Origin: Sympetrum striolatum | Lineage: Eukaryota > Arthropoda > Insecta > Odonata > Libellulidae | Assembly (NCBI GenBank): GCA_947579665.1 | Contig: OX388352.1 | Span: 34,652,216 to 34,716,215 of the forward strand | Reading direction: 5' to 3' | Length of the DNA stretch: 64,000 bases | In this document: positions 21,200 to 34,199 of the stretch, in pieces | Layout: every line of letters begins with the position of its first letter | How positions within the stretch are numbered: position 1 is the first letter of the stretch | Position numbers and translations under genes: made by a program | The notes under the pieces: model-generated | The model's database searches: none | What the model was told of the DNA's origin: nothing | The model's input: the letters and a program-made list of their open reading frames with translations, nothing else

Positions 21200-24100
21200 T
21201 GCACAATGGTTCTCATTAATGATTGTCAGAGATAATTCGACATACTTAATATATATAGTAGTTATCCTTACTTATCGAAACGGTGGACCGTGTAGACATT
21301 TTTTGAAACAATCCTGGAGAACGACTGATCATTTTCAATTTTACATCTACAAGCAATCCCCATGTATGTTTAATGGCGTATGGCTTTTTATCAGCGATTT
21401 TGAATTTATTTGTATGCATAATTCATTGATAAACATATTATGGTGTATTACTAAACGAAACGTCCCATAAAATGAAGGATTAAAGAATCCCAAATTCAAG
21501 GCGTATTTGTCTTGAACCTTCTTATTACCGGCTTGTATATTTTATATACCGACTTATATATTTCTCAAAATTTTCTCTCTGATTTTTTCCAAGTATATGG
21601 TGGTTGGAAATTAGTAACTTGAAAAATTTGCGAAGCCTTACAAAGAATTCTGAATGTAGTGCTTAATGAGAAAAAATAGAGTAGGTTGAAAGCAAAATTT
21701 AGTGGGGAAAGCGCTGGCAAAAGACTTAAGGATAGTTCTAGAGATAGGTGGAAACGGACATTCTTTGTGAATGAACATAGTTAGCATATGAAACCGTAAT
21801 ATAATTAAGTGAAAAACATGTTATACTATATATGGTACTATGCTATTCTGTTACTATACTATGCTATAGATATATAGTTGAATCAGGGACGGTGGAAACG
21901 TTATGTAGGGGATTTTGCGTCGTAGGCCAGAGAAACGTGCCTTTTTAAGGAAGAAGGACGTAATGGGTTGCCGCTTTTAATGCGTAACTGCGAAAGAGGC
22001 CTAAATGGGTTGCCAAGGAAAAAAGGAATCGTTTTAGAGGTTTGAAAAGTACACAGAATTACTCAATTTGAAACATGTAGAAATGGGATTTAGCTGATCA
22101 AAATTTTAAGAAGAATATTTATTGGAATTGGATATATTAGAATTGGAATTTGGATGGAACCATCGAAGGATAAAAGAGAGGAAGAATTGAGATAAAGAAA
22201 ATAAACTAGGAATTTAAGAGATGAGGATATAAGTGAATAAAAATTGCGTTAAATCTTGAGCAAAATGGGCTGAACTTTGGAGCTCCACCAATAGGAAGGA
22301 ACCAGATCATGGTAATCAAGATAGTATTAGGTTTAGATGGGACGGATGGGTTTATTCTTTTATCCAAACTTTTTATTGCGGCCAATAAAATAAGTGGTTA
22401 TAGATTGGAAATATAAATTCACAGATGTGAGGTAGTCCATAATTAGTATATCGGAACAATTTCATTTGCGAATCAACATTACGGCTAGCCTGAAGTAAGA
22501 CGAATATCCTAACTGATTCAATTTTGGAATAATAAAGATGGTGCTTCCAACTTCTTATGGAGATAATAGACGCACATTTTATGCGTTACGAGCCAAGATC
22601 TAACCAATGATAGGTTGTTGCTATAAATAGTAAGTGCTGAGTAATAATAACCAAATTGGCTCGATTTGCTGTAGAATTATTTTTAAAAGTCTACTGAAAC
22701 GGAAGTTATTTCGCTCGTAATGGTCCCCTCCGAGAATCGAAGCTGAATCGAAGGTGACTACTCTACTCTTCTCAGCAGCCTTGGAGGCTAACTAATTCTA
22801 TTTGAAACAGTTGTAAATTAGTCTGTGCGTACGACGATCATGAGGAAGTGATTTTTGTTTGAAAGGCGTAATTTCAAGTTTTGCTTTTTTAAAGAAATCA
22901 CGGTGACTTAAATCTAATTAGTGGAAAGGATTATCTTTTAAAAAGGAAAGGTTGACTGACTTACAATGTCCAAATTGTGTTACCGGTTAAGGGTATGTGA
23001 AATGCTGACTTTACGTCCTCCTTGGTGCATAAGTTTTATGAAGATATTACTTGAGTGGGTATCTTCTATTGATATAATGAATATTACAAGTAAATAAGGC
23101 AATATTTTTGGCGGTATGCATTTCAAATAAGCTGAAACAGCAATATTGAGCGCTGTAGTGGTCCAAATTTAGCCTGAAAGTCCAAGGTTCCCTATATTGC
23201 ACTGGAATATATACAGCTATTCACATATTGCAAGCTAGATATAATGCGTTACAAACTTTCTATACATTTCTTGCTATAGCGTTATCAAAATACGACCAAA
23301 AGTCGAGTTACTACCGAAATTGACTCCATGGGCTATACTTTTCAACTGCTTACATCCAACCTTCAAAAGCATATAGTGCTTTCTTCTTTATTCCACAATG
23401 ATACCAATGATTGCACACGTACCCACCTTCACTCAATATTTCCTTTACTTATGCGTAAGGCATCGATAAATATCAATGTGATGGATAAATTTCAATCGTA
23501 CTAAAATTACTTATTATCCTACCTCAAATGCTTTATGACCATGGCATGCCCCTATTTAAGGATACACCTGGAATTAAACGGGACTCGGTATATTCTTATG
23601 TAGGATTTACTTTAACTCTTTAACTTCTTTTAAGAAGCTGATAGGGTAGATTAAGTAATAATGATAGTGTTAATACTATCCTTGCCATACAGTACCGGCG
23701 GCTTTCAGGGTATATATCTAAATGTCAATCTAAATCTACAAACTAATACTTTAACGCATACGTTTTCCCTCTACTACATTGTACCTTATGGATGAAAATC
23801 CATGTACTTTTTCCTTTATCTTCTTTTTCTTTTTTTGTGTTTTATGTTAATATGTATATTGCTATCATATGTTTTAATGTGAACTGATTTTTACTTATGT
23901 ATCGCATGCAGGTACTTAGTGGAATAGGATTTCTTTAATTTTTATGTTCATTTTTATCTTTCTCATCTCTTAGTCATTACTATCGGTAGGTTTGCGCAGG
24001 TTTTTCACACACCCTTCTTTGTGGGTGTTTTCCTACTATGTATTTTTTCCTAAGAATTTCTTAGGTTTTTACATCCATATTTCTTCTAATTACTTCTCAT

Positions 24101-24380
24101 ACTATTCTCTTCAATCTATTTATAATTTAATAATATATAACGATGGGTTAGATGGAAGAAGAGACTTTTAATCTCAATCTCGCCCAAATAAAAACGATTA
24201 TTATCCTTTTTATTCCATTTTTTCTCAGCACTGCTGGATTACTCTATAGTACGGGAATGAATACCAAGTACTCCTAGAGAATAATATTTCTGATATTATA
24301 ATAATTAATTATAAACCGAAATTTAAAAATTTCCATTCAACATGGCATGATGAAATAACAAACTTTAAATTTCTAAGCTA
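21200..24380. other. No gene recognised
   Basis: About 3 kb of AT-rich DNA. Open frames are short and unlike any protein I know. No arrays or clear inverted repeats seen. Confidence 0.5.
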
Positions 24381-24389
24381 TGAAAGAGT

Positions 24390-25280
24390 TCTTTTGGGAT
24401 TATACCTGTGGCCGATAACTCTATGGGCACTATTATAACTTGTTTCATACCCCAGATCCTTAATATTTAATTCGCTAGTTCTAGGTATTTGTTTCTTTTT
24501 TCATGAATTGTTTTTTTTGTATTTTATCCGTTAAAGGAACTGCTATCTATCAGAAAAACAATTTTGTTTAATTTCTCTCTTAGAGTAATATCAGGTATGT
24601 TGTGGTGTATTGTCTTATCTGTCATTATAGTGCGCTCAAAGTATAATTTATATCTTTTATTTTCCAAAACAAATTCAAGGTTATAATTGTAGGAAGGTAG
24701 AATTTTGTTATCTAGTTATAACGTTTGTTTCACTATTTCTTGGTGAATGGTTTTTGCAACTAAGTTATGCCTATGTAAGTAATCTGTAAGTGCCATCATC
24801 TTATAGCCAGATAGTATGCGTTGAATATTTTCTGTGGTTTGATGGCACCGCCTACATCTGTCATCTGTGATGGCTGGATCTTTCAAAATAAATTTACTGT
24901 AGTTCTTGGTTTTAATCACCTGGTTCTGGATTGCCATCATAAATCCCTCTATCTCCCCAAAGAGGTCATCTGTCATCAACTACTTGTTTGAAGCTTCTTT
25001 GTCAACGTATTGTTGGTTAAGGTCATTGTAATGCCTACAGTGGATCTTCTATTGGGTCCATGCTTCTAATTGCTTCTGCTCATCTGTTTTAATAGTGTAT
25101 GGTGTGCATAAGATATAACGGAGTGCAGTTTCTATCTGCAAGGCATACAAGGCATGCAAGGCTTTGTGCATCTCTGACCATGTCTTCTTGTTTAAATAAA
25201 CAATTTCTGAATAGATGAGACCTTTATAGAGACGTTTATATAGCCTTTACACATGACTGTAAAGATTCCTTGTTCTGTTG
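24390..25280 (-). pseudogene. Non-LTR retrotransposon ORF2 C-terminal part
   Basis: The minus strand reads FGEIEGFMMAIQNQVIKTK, then DDRCRRCHQTTENIQ, TDYLHRHNLVAKTIHQE, and further on YKLYFERTIMTDKTIHHN, PDITLREKLNKIVFLID and IIVPIELSATGIIPKEL. This order of motifs is the well-known C-terminal region of a widespread animal LINE family. Stops and small gaps separate the parts. In the zinc knuckle the His and third Cys read Arg and Tyr. I cannot name the clade with certainty. Confidence 0.65.
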
Positions 25281-25289
25281 TCTAAATAT

Positions 25290-26830
25290 TTATTAATTTA
25301 TAATACTAATACTCGTACTAGTAAAAGTTGCTTGCTTTCTGCAAGCATATGTTTCAAGTCGTGCACCAAGAACTATCTTCGAAGATATAGTTTTCATTGG
25401 ATATGCACCGCTTCCAGCGATCTCTCGAATTTCAACTCCCTAATATTCTGGGAAGTGCCTCAAAAATTTCAGAAACTCCCCGCAATGAATCCTTATAGAA
25501 GAAATCGGGACTTCAGGGCCTTCTGGTATCGAACCCATGACACCGAGGTTCTAAGTCGCATTTTTCTGGCGGTTACACGTTATGGCCAGTACGTCGTAAA
25601 AATTTCAAGTCAGGACACTTGTGGAACATGGTTAGAATTTTGATCCCCTATATATAGGTATATCCGGAGAACCGTCTATATATAATAGATTCCTGCATGA
25701 TGCTTTGATATCATTGAAATGATTAACTCAGTTTATTAACGAAATCGACGGGCCGTCCGTCCATAAACCCTAAGCCTGGAATTTTATTTTATAAAAATAG
25801 ATGCATGGATATTAAATGAGAAATATCATGAAAACATTGCAAAATGCTTCTTCACAAATTAGTAATAAATATTGATGGAGCTATTTAAAAAGGATCGAAA
25901 TGCAGTGTAAGGAGCAGCCCACGCACGTAACGACGTAAAACAATGTCGCGCGAGTAACGGAGAGTTGGTCAATATCTTAAATGGCAGTTGTCGAACAATC
26001 AATTGTAATAAAGTTTCTTAGAGATAAAGCGGGTATTACATATTGAGTCCATTTTAAGAATACACGGTAATGATTCGTAAAATGCATGTTTCTCATCGTC
26101 AAAGGAGGGTTCTTTCATGTCAATATATCGAATCAATTAGATTTTATCTGAAAATTGAAATATGTAATTTCGGTTAATAGCTTAATTTTCTGAATATCTA
26201 TGAAATCGATCATCTTACATTTTTGAGCTTCGTTGTCTGCTCATTCGACTCTTTGTCCTTTGAAATCTGCGCTTCATATCTCCACGAAGTTCTGATTTTC
26301 CACAGCAGACTTCGCGCTAAGCTTCGAACGACGGTGACTCCTCACCAGACGAGTTGAAGCAAAGAGTACTACTCTGTTTGAGCTGGAGTATTGACTTCCG
26401 AGTCAGAGTGGCGCGGAATACAACATTTAAATTATAACCCTTCAAGGCTTTTTGACTGGGCAAAATAAATTGTAAAGGATTTTGAATAACTTACAGTTTT
26501 TTTCTACTCGGAGCAAAAATAGTGTTTTTGCCCTAAAACCCTACACTAATTATTGTTATTATAAAACAATGTGGAAATTCCACCATTTTAAAAAGCCAGA
26601 GATGACAACATTCGATGAAACATCGCTTGTACAAAAAATCATAAAGGCTGTTCAAAATAATAAAAGGTGGAAAAGTTGATAATTATCAAGGTGTATATTT
26701 AAAAATGAGTCGTACGTTGTGAAATTGTACATTCGCCTTCCTTCTTGTCTTAACGCCCTTCTCCGCTGCCTATTCAAATTATTATTAGAATCCACTTCTT
26801 GGGCCTTTACTTCGTGATAAGTCTCCATCG
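25290..26830. other. No gene recognised
   Basis: The open frame 25278-25643 on the plus strand shows no motif. Nothing else stands out. Confidence 0.4.
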
Positions 26831-26832
26831 GG

Positions 26833-26968
26833 AACAAATGAAAAGATTAACTTTTGTTTATCACAAGAAATTTTATTTGGAAACGGCCATGGCTTCGACG
26901 CATGGAGTCGTCCTCGGGTGACCGAGGACAACTCCATTTAATGACTCAAGTTAATCTTTTCATTTGTT
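26833..26968. repeat. Two nested inverted repeats (MITE-like hairpin)
   Basis: Outer arms aacaaatgaaaagattaac.. (26833-26853) and their inverse (26948-26968) pair over about 21 bp. Within lies a second hairpin: ATGGAGT/ACTCCAT and TCCTCGG/CCGAGGA around loop GTGA (26902-26937). No target duplication is clear. Confidence 0.6.
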
Positions 26969-26969
26969 T

Positions 26970-29215
26970 CTCAAATTATTAATATTGAATATAAATATGA
27001 ATGTAAAATCTTACAGGCATTGCTATGTTTTTATCCGAGCTTGCATCTATAAATGTTTTCCTAACTACCAAAGAATGAAGATTTGTATTGATACAGAGGA
27101 AACTGTCGTAGTAATTAAAGAGAGAGTTCATCAAATCTCATGGACTGATATGATTAATCAGAAGAGAGTTGATAACTTGTTGAATGATCACTTTAACGCA
27201 GTCAATATTCCGCTGAGGATGGGTTAAGTCGGTAAAGTACTTATTTTTGGAAAAAAGTTTTTGACAACACGAATAAACGTGTATAGTTTTTTTTCATTCT
27301 CTTCCCCTCCAATATCGAGCAATTAAAAATGCAAACACGATTCTAGGCAAACTAAAAATTACGGCGAAAACCTGTTTCGATGCGCAGCGGTAAATGTTTT
27401 TAATATTAATAAACATGGTTTTAAAAACTGAAATCATATTTTACGTATTCAAATAATGAATTTCAATCTGAAATCAATCAATGAATTCAAATCGTGAAAC
27501 TAAATGAAATATAAAATTATTTTTTTTCAAAAAAGAGAAGACATCAAATTCAGAATATTTAAAAAATAAGAGTGATATATGATTTTCGGAAGTAATGAAC
27601 CGGTTAAAACATAAATTACAGAGCTGGACCAAAACTTATGGCATTATAATAGAGCGATAGCGTTAGTCGAAATGGTGGTAAACACGGTTATCTGGCCAGG
27701 TTACCCTGCATTTAGGAATTAATTCCCTACGCCAAGCTAAAACTGCAGCTCTCAATTTTCGAAATCAAATTTCCTTCTCAATCACGTAATTAGGAGATGA
27801 AAGAAGAATTTCCGAATACTCGTAAGACATCGTAGAAATCGGAATAGAAAATCTCAGTCTTTCTGGAAATCGCCTTCACAACTCCGTTTCGAGAACGCAT
27901 CCTCTCAGGTTCTCGACTTGGATAGTACAAAGGGGCTGGAGATAGCCCTTTACTCAACATGCACATCACCCGTGGGCGTTGTATGAATTAAGTGAGCCCT
28001 TTCTTCCATTTAAAGTGGACTTCTGGGACAAATTTGTTTTCAAGGGCAGTTCCTCAGATCGTCAAGCGCAAAAACAGAAGCCTATCACGTGCAGATGATT
28101 TGATTTGCCGTAAAAATCCTTTCCCCGTTCATTCAGAGGAAATGGAAAGAGATACGGGGCAGGCACCTTAAGGACCTGCAAATTAACGACTCTTGTCTTA
28201 CGCTCTAATAGAATTAGAGGAAAGTTTTGATTGATTCAAACTCTTCTTCTTCCTTTTAGAACGACGGGGTCTATTTTAACCACTTCTTGTACTCTTCTCT
28301 ATTTCTCCAATTTCTTTCGAATATTTTCGTATACTTTCCTCTGCTTCCAGCAAATCATTCTAAGCCATTGATCCTATTTTTCTTCCTCTTCAGCGTCCCT
28401 TTCTTCCAATATTTTTTCTTGGAAAATACATTTCTTCCCTCTTTATGAACATCCTACAGATTGTAGTAGTCTTTACCACTACGTGCCACTAATAATAGTA
28501 ATACAAACCAATGCTTCACACACTCAAAACTTATACTGATACAATTTTTGACAAGATAGATAGTCTTTTTTGTACTCCAAAGAATTATTCACTTCTAACA
28601 TTTCACCGGTAAACATATCCATCTGAAGCCTTTAGCACTTACAGGTTGTATTGTATGTCCACAGGCATTCTCTACTATCCATTTAAGAGTCAGAGAATGA
28701 CCGCCATAATGTAAACAGAACGAAAACTTCAGCGCGGTAAACGGACTCGTAAAAGCCTAGTGGTTACGTTGAGGTCGAATGTGAAATGGTGCAATAAATA
28801 TTAGTGATATTTAGGTGTTAAAAATGCGAATTGCTAATATTGGTAGTGAACAAGATCGTGTTTTCTTCTGGATTTCAATGTTATAATGAGAGTGTCACAC
28901 GTGCATCGTAAGGGTGCAGTAATGGAGCACTGAAGTTATAAGCTTTATGGCAGCTCAGCTCTTCAGTAGTGCAGTGATATCTTTAAAAGAGTTCAATAAG
29001 GGATGTAAATCTTTCACTGTCACGTAGGAATCGTATGGAGTCGAAACCTCACAATAAATAAATACCCCGAATATTACACTTTGATAAGGCTGGACTTAAG
29101 GGGCTTAGGTAAGGGTGAACAGTAACGTTAATCATTGCGATCGTTTGAATCCATGTAATTAATGAGGGGTATGAATCTCTATAATTAATGAGGGAATGTG
29201 AGATTTTCAATTTAA
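26970..29215. other. No gene recognised
   Basis: AT-rich DNA with a pyrimidine-rich part near 28240-28440. The plus frame 26964-27227 (IRVHQISWTDMINQKRV-like) has no known motif. Confidence 0.4.
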
Positions 29216-29221
29216 GTATAG

Positions 29222-29292
29222 TCCTGGCCAAAATTAACGCAGCACCAGCCGTAAGGATCGTTAGGGAGGTGCTGCGTTAATTTTGGCCAGGA
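29222..29292. mobile_element. Minimal Tc1/mariner-like palindrome
   Basis: Perfect 25-bp inverted arms (29222-29246 and 29268-29292, starting TCCTGGCCAAAATTAACGC) around a 21-nt centre. TA lies close outside each arm. The arms resemble Tc1-like terminal repeats, so I read this as an extreme internal-deletion derivative. Confidence 0.6.
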
Positions 29293-29299
29293 GTGTACA

Positions 29300-30910
29300 T
29301 AGGTTTCCGAAGAGATATTATGTAGACGTTACTTATCTTTATCTGCATATTGTGTATGTGCTGGATTCAAGAACGTTTATCATCACATCAAATCACAAAG
29401 TATTCTATGAAAGAATTTCACCAATTTCATTTACGAAATTATTCCACAAAGAGTATATAATTTTTAAGTAACGTAATACTTCTGCAATGTGTTGAATTAG
29501 AATAATATTTTCTGATCTAACAAATCCGCAATTTTCTTTTCATAGCATAATTCTGTGACAGTTGGTTTCAAGGTTGACCAGTAATTTCTTCCATAAAAAG
29601 AAGAAAGGAGCTCCAACAGTTTATTTATGTGTGGTGACTATTTTTTCTTTTCTTGTTTTCATTTTGTGGGTCATTATCTAACTTTAAAATTACTTGTAGC
29701 TCAATTATCTGGATATAGAACGGATGTTGAAGACATTGAACGGGTAAGTTCACTAGTGAAATATTAAAAGTGTAGAATTCTTTAGAGAACATAGAAGGCG
29801 TGCATTAAAGGCACGTAATGGTAAAGAAATCTACAATCGGGAGGATGCTCATAAAGTGGGAAGAAATGTATTGTCATCAACTTAATGGTCTACATCTGAT
29901 ATAGTATGTACTGCGTGGTATAGACATGTAACATGGGTGAAACGACTCACCAAGAAAGTGCAAGAAACAAGTGAAATGAAGTGAACTCATTAACAAGTGA
30001 TGGTCACTTGTATGAGTGAGAGTGGAATCGTAACTAAAGTCCGAAGAAAGAAAGTGATCAATGTTCTTCTGTGACATCAACATCATGTAAATACCGCTTA
30101 GAGTTGATTTTTTCATCAAAAAAGGTTTTTAATAAAATATTCTGAGTACTCAAAATTATATTTTTAATTGGGACGGTCATCTTTTGTTGAAGGATTATAT
30201 AAGGATATGATATTACGTAATATATCCTTCTCTGATTTAAATTCCATCTAGTACTTATCTAAATAATGAAAAGATGGTATTTATGTAATAACATGTTACT
30301 TTTAAGGAAAATTTTATATTATTGAAACTTTCAAACTATGATGAAGATAATACCTCATCAATATAAATGACAATTTAATGAAAAATTAGTATTCACGAAA
30401 ATAATTAAGAGAATTTGGATTGCGGGGCGACAGACGCAGAATTCAAATGATATCAATCGGACGAAAGCAATGCTATTCATAGCTAATACAGACGGTTAAT
30501 TCCTCAGTCGTCACCAAGATATCTTCTGGTGAAGTCGTTATATTAATTTCTTTGAGAAAAACCGTCAATCATTTGATTTAAACATTTCAATTAAAATTGG
30601 AAAAATGTGTTGGGAGCCAAACTTCAAAATATTTCGTTTTGGTTTCGAAATTATTATTTTTCCTTAAATGAATATTTTTTTTAAATACTGAACTGCATGC
30701 AGTTTACTGGGGTCAACAAGTTCGTAGTCACCATCCAAGATTTCCAATAAACGCTTAGTTGGATGAATTATCTTATTCAAAAATTTCCTAAGACCTTGTT
30801 TTTAAAGAAAATTTTGTTTGGGATTTCAAATTTCCCATTTAAAATTCTTCTCGTTGTGCATAATGACTCCATATCATTCATGTAAAATTTACGTTACGTT
30901 AGGATACCAA
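29300..30910. other. No gene recognised
   Basis: Short open frames only; the minus frame 29877-30119 is Ser/His-rich without a known motif. Confidence 0.4.
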
Positions 30911-30999
30911 CCAACTTCTTGAAGGTTGTTGGTTGGTCTTTCTCTTCAGCTTATTTTCGAATGTCATTCGAATTCGTAATCAATAATTTTAATGAGTTC

Positions 31000-31345
31000 T
31001 CACCATTCGCTCACTCTCTCCATTCATTCCCACACTCATTCACACTTTCCATTCATTCCCTCAATCACTCCCTACATTCTTTCCCTAACTCACACTCTCC
31101 GTCCATTCACTCACTTACATTCTCCATTCATTCTCTCAGACACACTTTTCTTCCATTATCATAGTCTTCTTCATTTCTCACACTCTCTATCCATTCCCTC
31201 AGTCACAATGTGGATTCATTCCCTCACCCACTCTCTCCTTTCTATCACACTTTCATTCTTTCTATTCACCCCTCACTCATTCCTTCCACTACTCCTGCAC
31301 ACATTAACTCACAAACCCTCACACAAATAGCCTATTTCCACTCTT
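31000..31345. repeat. Pyrimidine-rich degenerate array (cattc/ctcac)
   Basis: Irregular tandem units such as tccattcattccctcactc. A purine-rich mirror array lies at 37180-37575, in inverted orientation. Ser/His/Pro frames over it are by-products. Confidence 0.75.
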
Positions 31346-31783
31346 ACTTGGCCCACTTTTTCGTTCACGCAATTTTATTCATATGCTCTGGCATGCGTGC
31401 TCCTCCACCACACTCTACATAACTCGCTCTTTCCCTGTACGTGTACCAACTATATTTACCTCACACATACCCTCTCACTTATTGAGTATCACATCTCACA
31501 AACAGGGTTTTAAACGTACGGGAAATAAAACACATATAGGCTAAAAAAACATCTTAAAGTACGTAAACAAATTTCTCTTCCGTCCTCATTTTCATCCAAG
31601 GCTTTCACAGAAATTAACTTTACAATCATTCGTAATAATAAATTTATGTTTACAAAGGCATAAATACTCATGATAATTTTTTACAGCTGAATTGTATCGC
31701 GCATATTTGATTACTTAATTTTCACATGCAAAAAATTACATCCGGAAACAGTTAATCCTTGTAAATATTAATTTTTTATGGTC

Positions 31784-31925
31784 GTAGGTATTCTGACGTC
31801 CTTATTGGTTAAGGCTCCATCTCTTCCTGTCATTCTCTCGTAGCCTTGACTTCCTTTTATGGCTAGTGCTTTCCTCTCAGATTTATCCGCAGAAATCCTT
31901 CTGAGATTTTTCCTAAAATACAAAA
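31784..31925 (-). repeat. Left arm of an inverted duplication, exon-like
   Basis: Minus strand: gtattttag acceptor then GAAAAATCTCAGAAGGATTT (from 31912), ending with ggacgtcagaatacctac. The same order occurs on the plus strand at 36555-36691. Both keep the acceptor AG. The segment is loosely similar in layout to the exon-like block at 2939 downstream of copy B. Coding status unclear since the two arms differ by stops. Confidence 0.5.
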
Positions 31926-32439
31926 ATCAGCAGAGATTAACATATGCCTACTGTCCGATATTACATATAAAACTTGAAAAGAAAAAGATTATAAAGGATG
32001 CATAATGCATATCGATTCCCATCAAAAAGGTCCACCCCTCTATAACCTAGAAACAAATGATCCTACCCAACAAGGATACTTGACATCACATATGCTTTCA
32101 CAATCTTAAGCAAGCTATCAAAGAATAAGATAATTTTCGGGGAAATGTTTCGCATTTGTGTTTTCTTTCCGTTTTGATCTACTTCTAGTTGAAGGTGACA
32201 TTCAGTTGCAGTTGGTACCAGGATATTTTACATTACTAAGTCATCCTAATAACTCTTTATAACGCAGAAATTATTGAAAAAACGAATTTTCTTGGTTACT
32301 GCCAAGAGGGCACATTGTGATTAATTGTTCCGACTTCAGTATCTGTGAAGTCCTCTGCATCAATAAAATTCAATATTCAACGTAGCAGTTATTTATCCGG
32401 AAAATGTAGCCAAGAAATGAACATAAGAAACATACCAAG

Positions 32440-32562
32440 TTTAGAAATCTTCATCAACCACAATAGTAGCGAGTTCTGGGAAGTCTTCCTCCGGAGATGA
32501 GTATATTCTCAAGTCATCCGCAGTAATAAGGATCACCGACAATAGAGTTCTCTTCCTCAAAA
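32440..32562 (-). CDS. Possible small exon (acidic), uncertain
   Basis: On the minus strand ttttccag is followed by an open stretch reading LRKRTLLSVILITADDLR, then SSPEEDFPELATIVVDEDF-stop, and a gtatgt donor just beyond. It could be an exon of a gene running from a promoter-like cluster near 34.1 kb to the exon-like block at 31.9 kb. No homology recognised; a chance frame is quite possible. Confidence 0.2.
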
Positions 32563-33424
32563 TCTGGAAAAGAAATAAACTCAACTATAATGAGCTTAAA
32601 GAGGAAAAAATAGGAGGTTAAATACCATTATGCATTAACATGAAGGATTAGGAACGAGCAGTAACATTTAAATCCTTATTTCCGTTAAGTAGTCGTTCAG
32701 AGATTGCAATGTACTCCATCTCGCAAAATTAATACCAAAGAATTATTTAGGGCCATGAAATCGAAGAAATAGATTCAGGCTAAATTAAAATATCAGAATA
32801 ATTAAAGATGTAAATCGCCTTTATCGATTACTTATCGTTAGGGAGAATTTAAAATGTGTTTAATAATTCTGGCCACAGTTAAAGTTGATCAGTTTTTAAT
32901 AAAACAATCTTTTCCAAAATAAATTCTACAAATCTTATTCCACAGGGAGAATAGAAAAAAATTCACTGTTTTACGAATGAACGCAGCTGAAATGTAAATA
33001 CTCAAATCAATGTGAACGAAATACAAATAATACACAAAAGTTTTATTTTGGTAAATGATAATAAGTCATTGAACGATAAGAAAATGTGATGTTATAGGAA
33101 AACTAATATAAGGAATTCGTAAAAATAATTTTAAAATCTTACTTCCGTTACTAAATCAGTTCATAGTTTCTTCAATAACCTTGAATGATAAATCATGATT
33201 TAATTTGGAATAACCAATTCTGATATTGAGTTCCTTTTTTAACTTTCAAGTAGTTTAAATTTAATGCAACAAAAACGTACATCGAAACAAATATAAAATA
33301 ATTCTTTTCTTGATGGACATCCTATGTACTTTGTTTACTAGTAAACCTTTAATTGTTTACATTTAAATCACATAAGAACAGCTTCAACCGTCTATATACT
33401 AGTATCAGCAAGATTACATTTCAA

Positions 33425-33830
33425 GTCATCAATTATCATAAAAATGAAATTAGAGATCCAGATATTCGAAGTGAAAGTGATATACGAGGTGACACCTGTC
33501 GAAAGAAGGATTCTTTTCTTGACAAAATGGTATCTGAAAGAAGTAGCCCATCAGATATGCGAAGAATGGAAAAATAGACCAATATCGGCGAAATATCGGT
33601 TATTGGTTTATTACATTTCACAACATCAATTACTATAAAAATGATACTAGGGATCTAGACATTCTGAGTGTGTCCAGAGTTTTAAGTTGCAATGAGAAAC
33701 ATTAATTTTAAATTACTTACTAGTTATGGACATATGGAAACATTTTGACTGTTCGGAGGAACCTCTTCAAGAAGCTCTCACCTTGAAGAAAAGGTACCGA
33801 AAAGAAGTTGCCCTTGAGATATAGGGAAAA
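33425..33830. repeat. Imperfect tandem duplication
   Basis: Blocks starting caattatcataaaaatga (33430) and caattactataaaaatgat (33630) are followed in both by gatc.aga.attc and by tgaaagaagt.gccc / cgaaaagaagttgccc segments. Diverged, non-coding as far as I can see. Confidence 0.4.
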
Positions 33831-34087
33831 ACGGAAGGAAACAGTCACTTTCTGCGTAGTACTTACCAGAATAATTCACCGATAACAGCCATTAATATCT
33901 TTTCGTACGAAAATATCGCTATCTACATTATAATAAAGCATAATCATTCCACGAAGGATAAAGATTTCAAAAATTTTACGTTAAACTTTAAGCTTTTCTC
34001 GAAGTCACTGTTTTTCAACAAATTCAAATATTTACGGTTTTCCAATTAAAAACTGCAGCACGCCCTCCCTGGAAAACATCCGAGAGA

Positions 34088-34175
34088 CAACTGAGCTTTT
34101 AGCAACTGTTATAAGCTTTTCTAAGCAAGAACTGTTATAAGCAACGCTGGAAGGGAATTGCAAGCTCCTGATTGG
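34088..34175 (-). promoter_or_regulatory. Promoter-like cluster (CCAAT, TATAA, TCAGT)
   Basis: Minus strand: CCAATCAG (34168-34175), TTATAA (34109-34114, with a second copy upstream) and TCAGTTG (34088-34094), then an ATG (MFSREGVLQF). The CCAATCAG/TATA/TCAG layout is like that of copies B and C, hinting at a distant family member, but no leader exon was found. Confidence 0.3.
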
Positions 34176-34199
34176 TAGATGAAGAAGGCTGTTGAAATT

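Noticed and set aside
30919..31422. His/Ser-rich frames at the pyrimidine array
   Set aside because: Produced by simple repeats; all three frames are open for the same reason.
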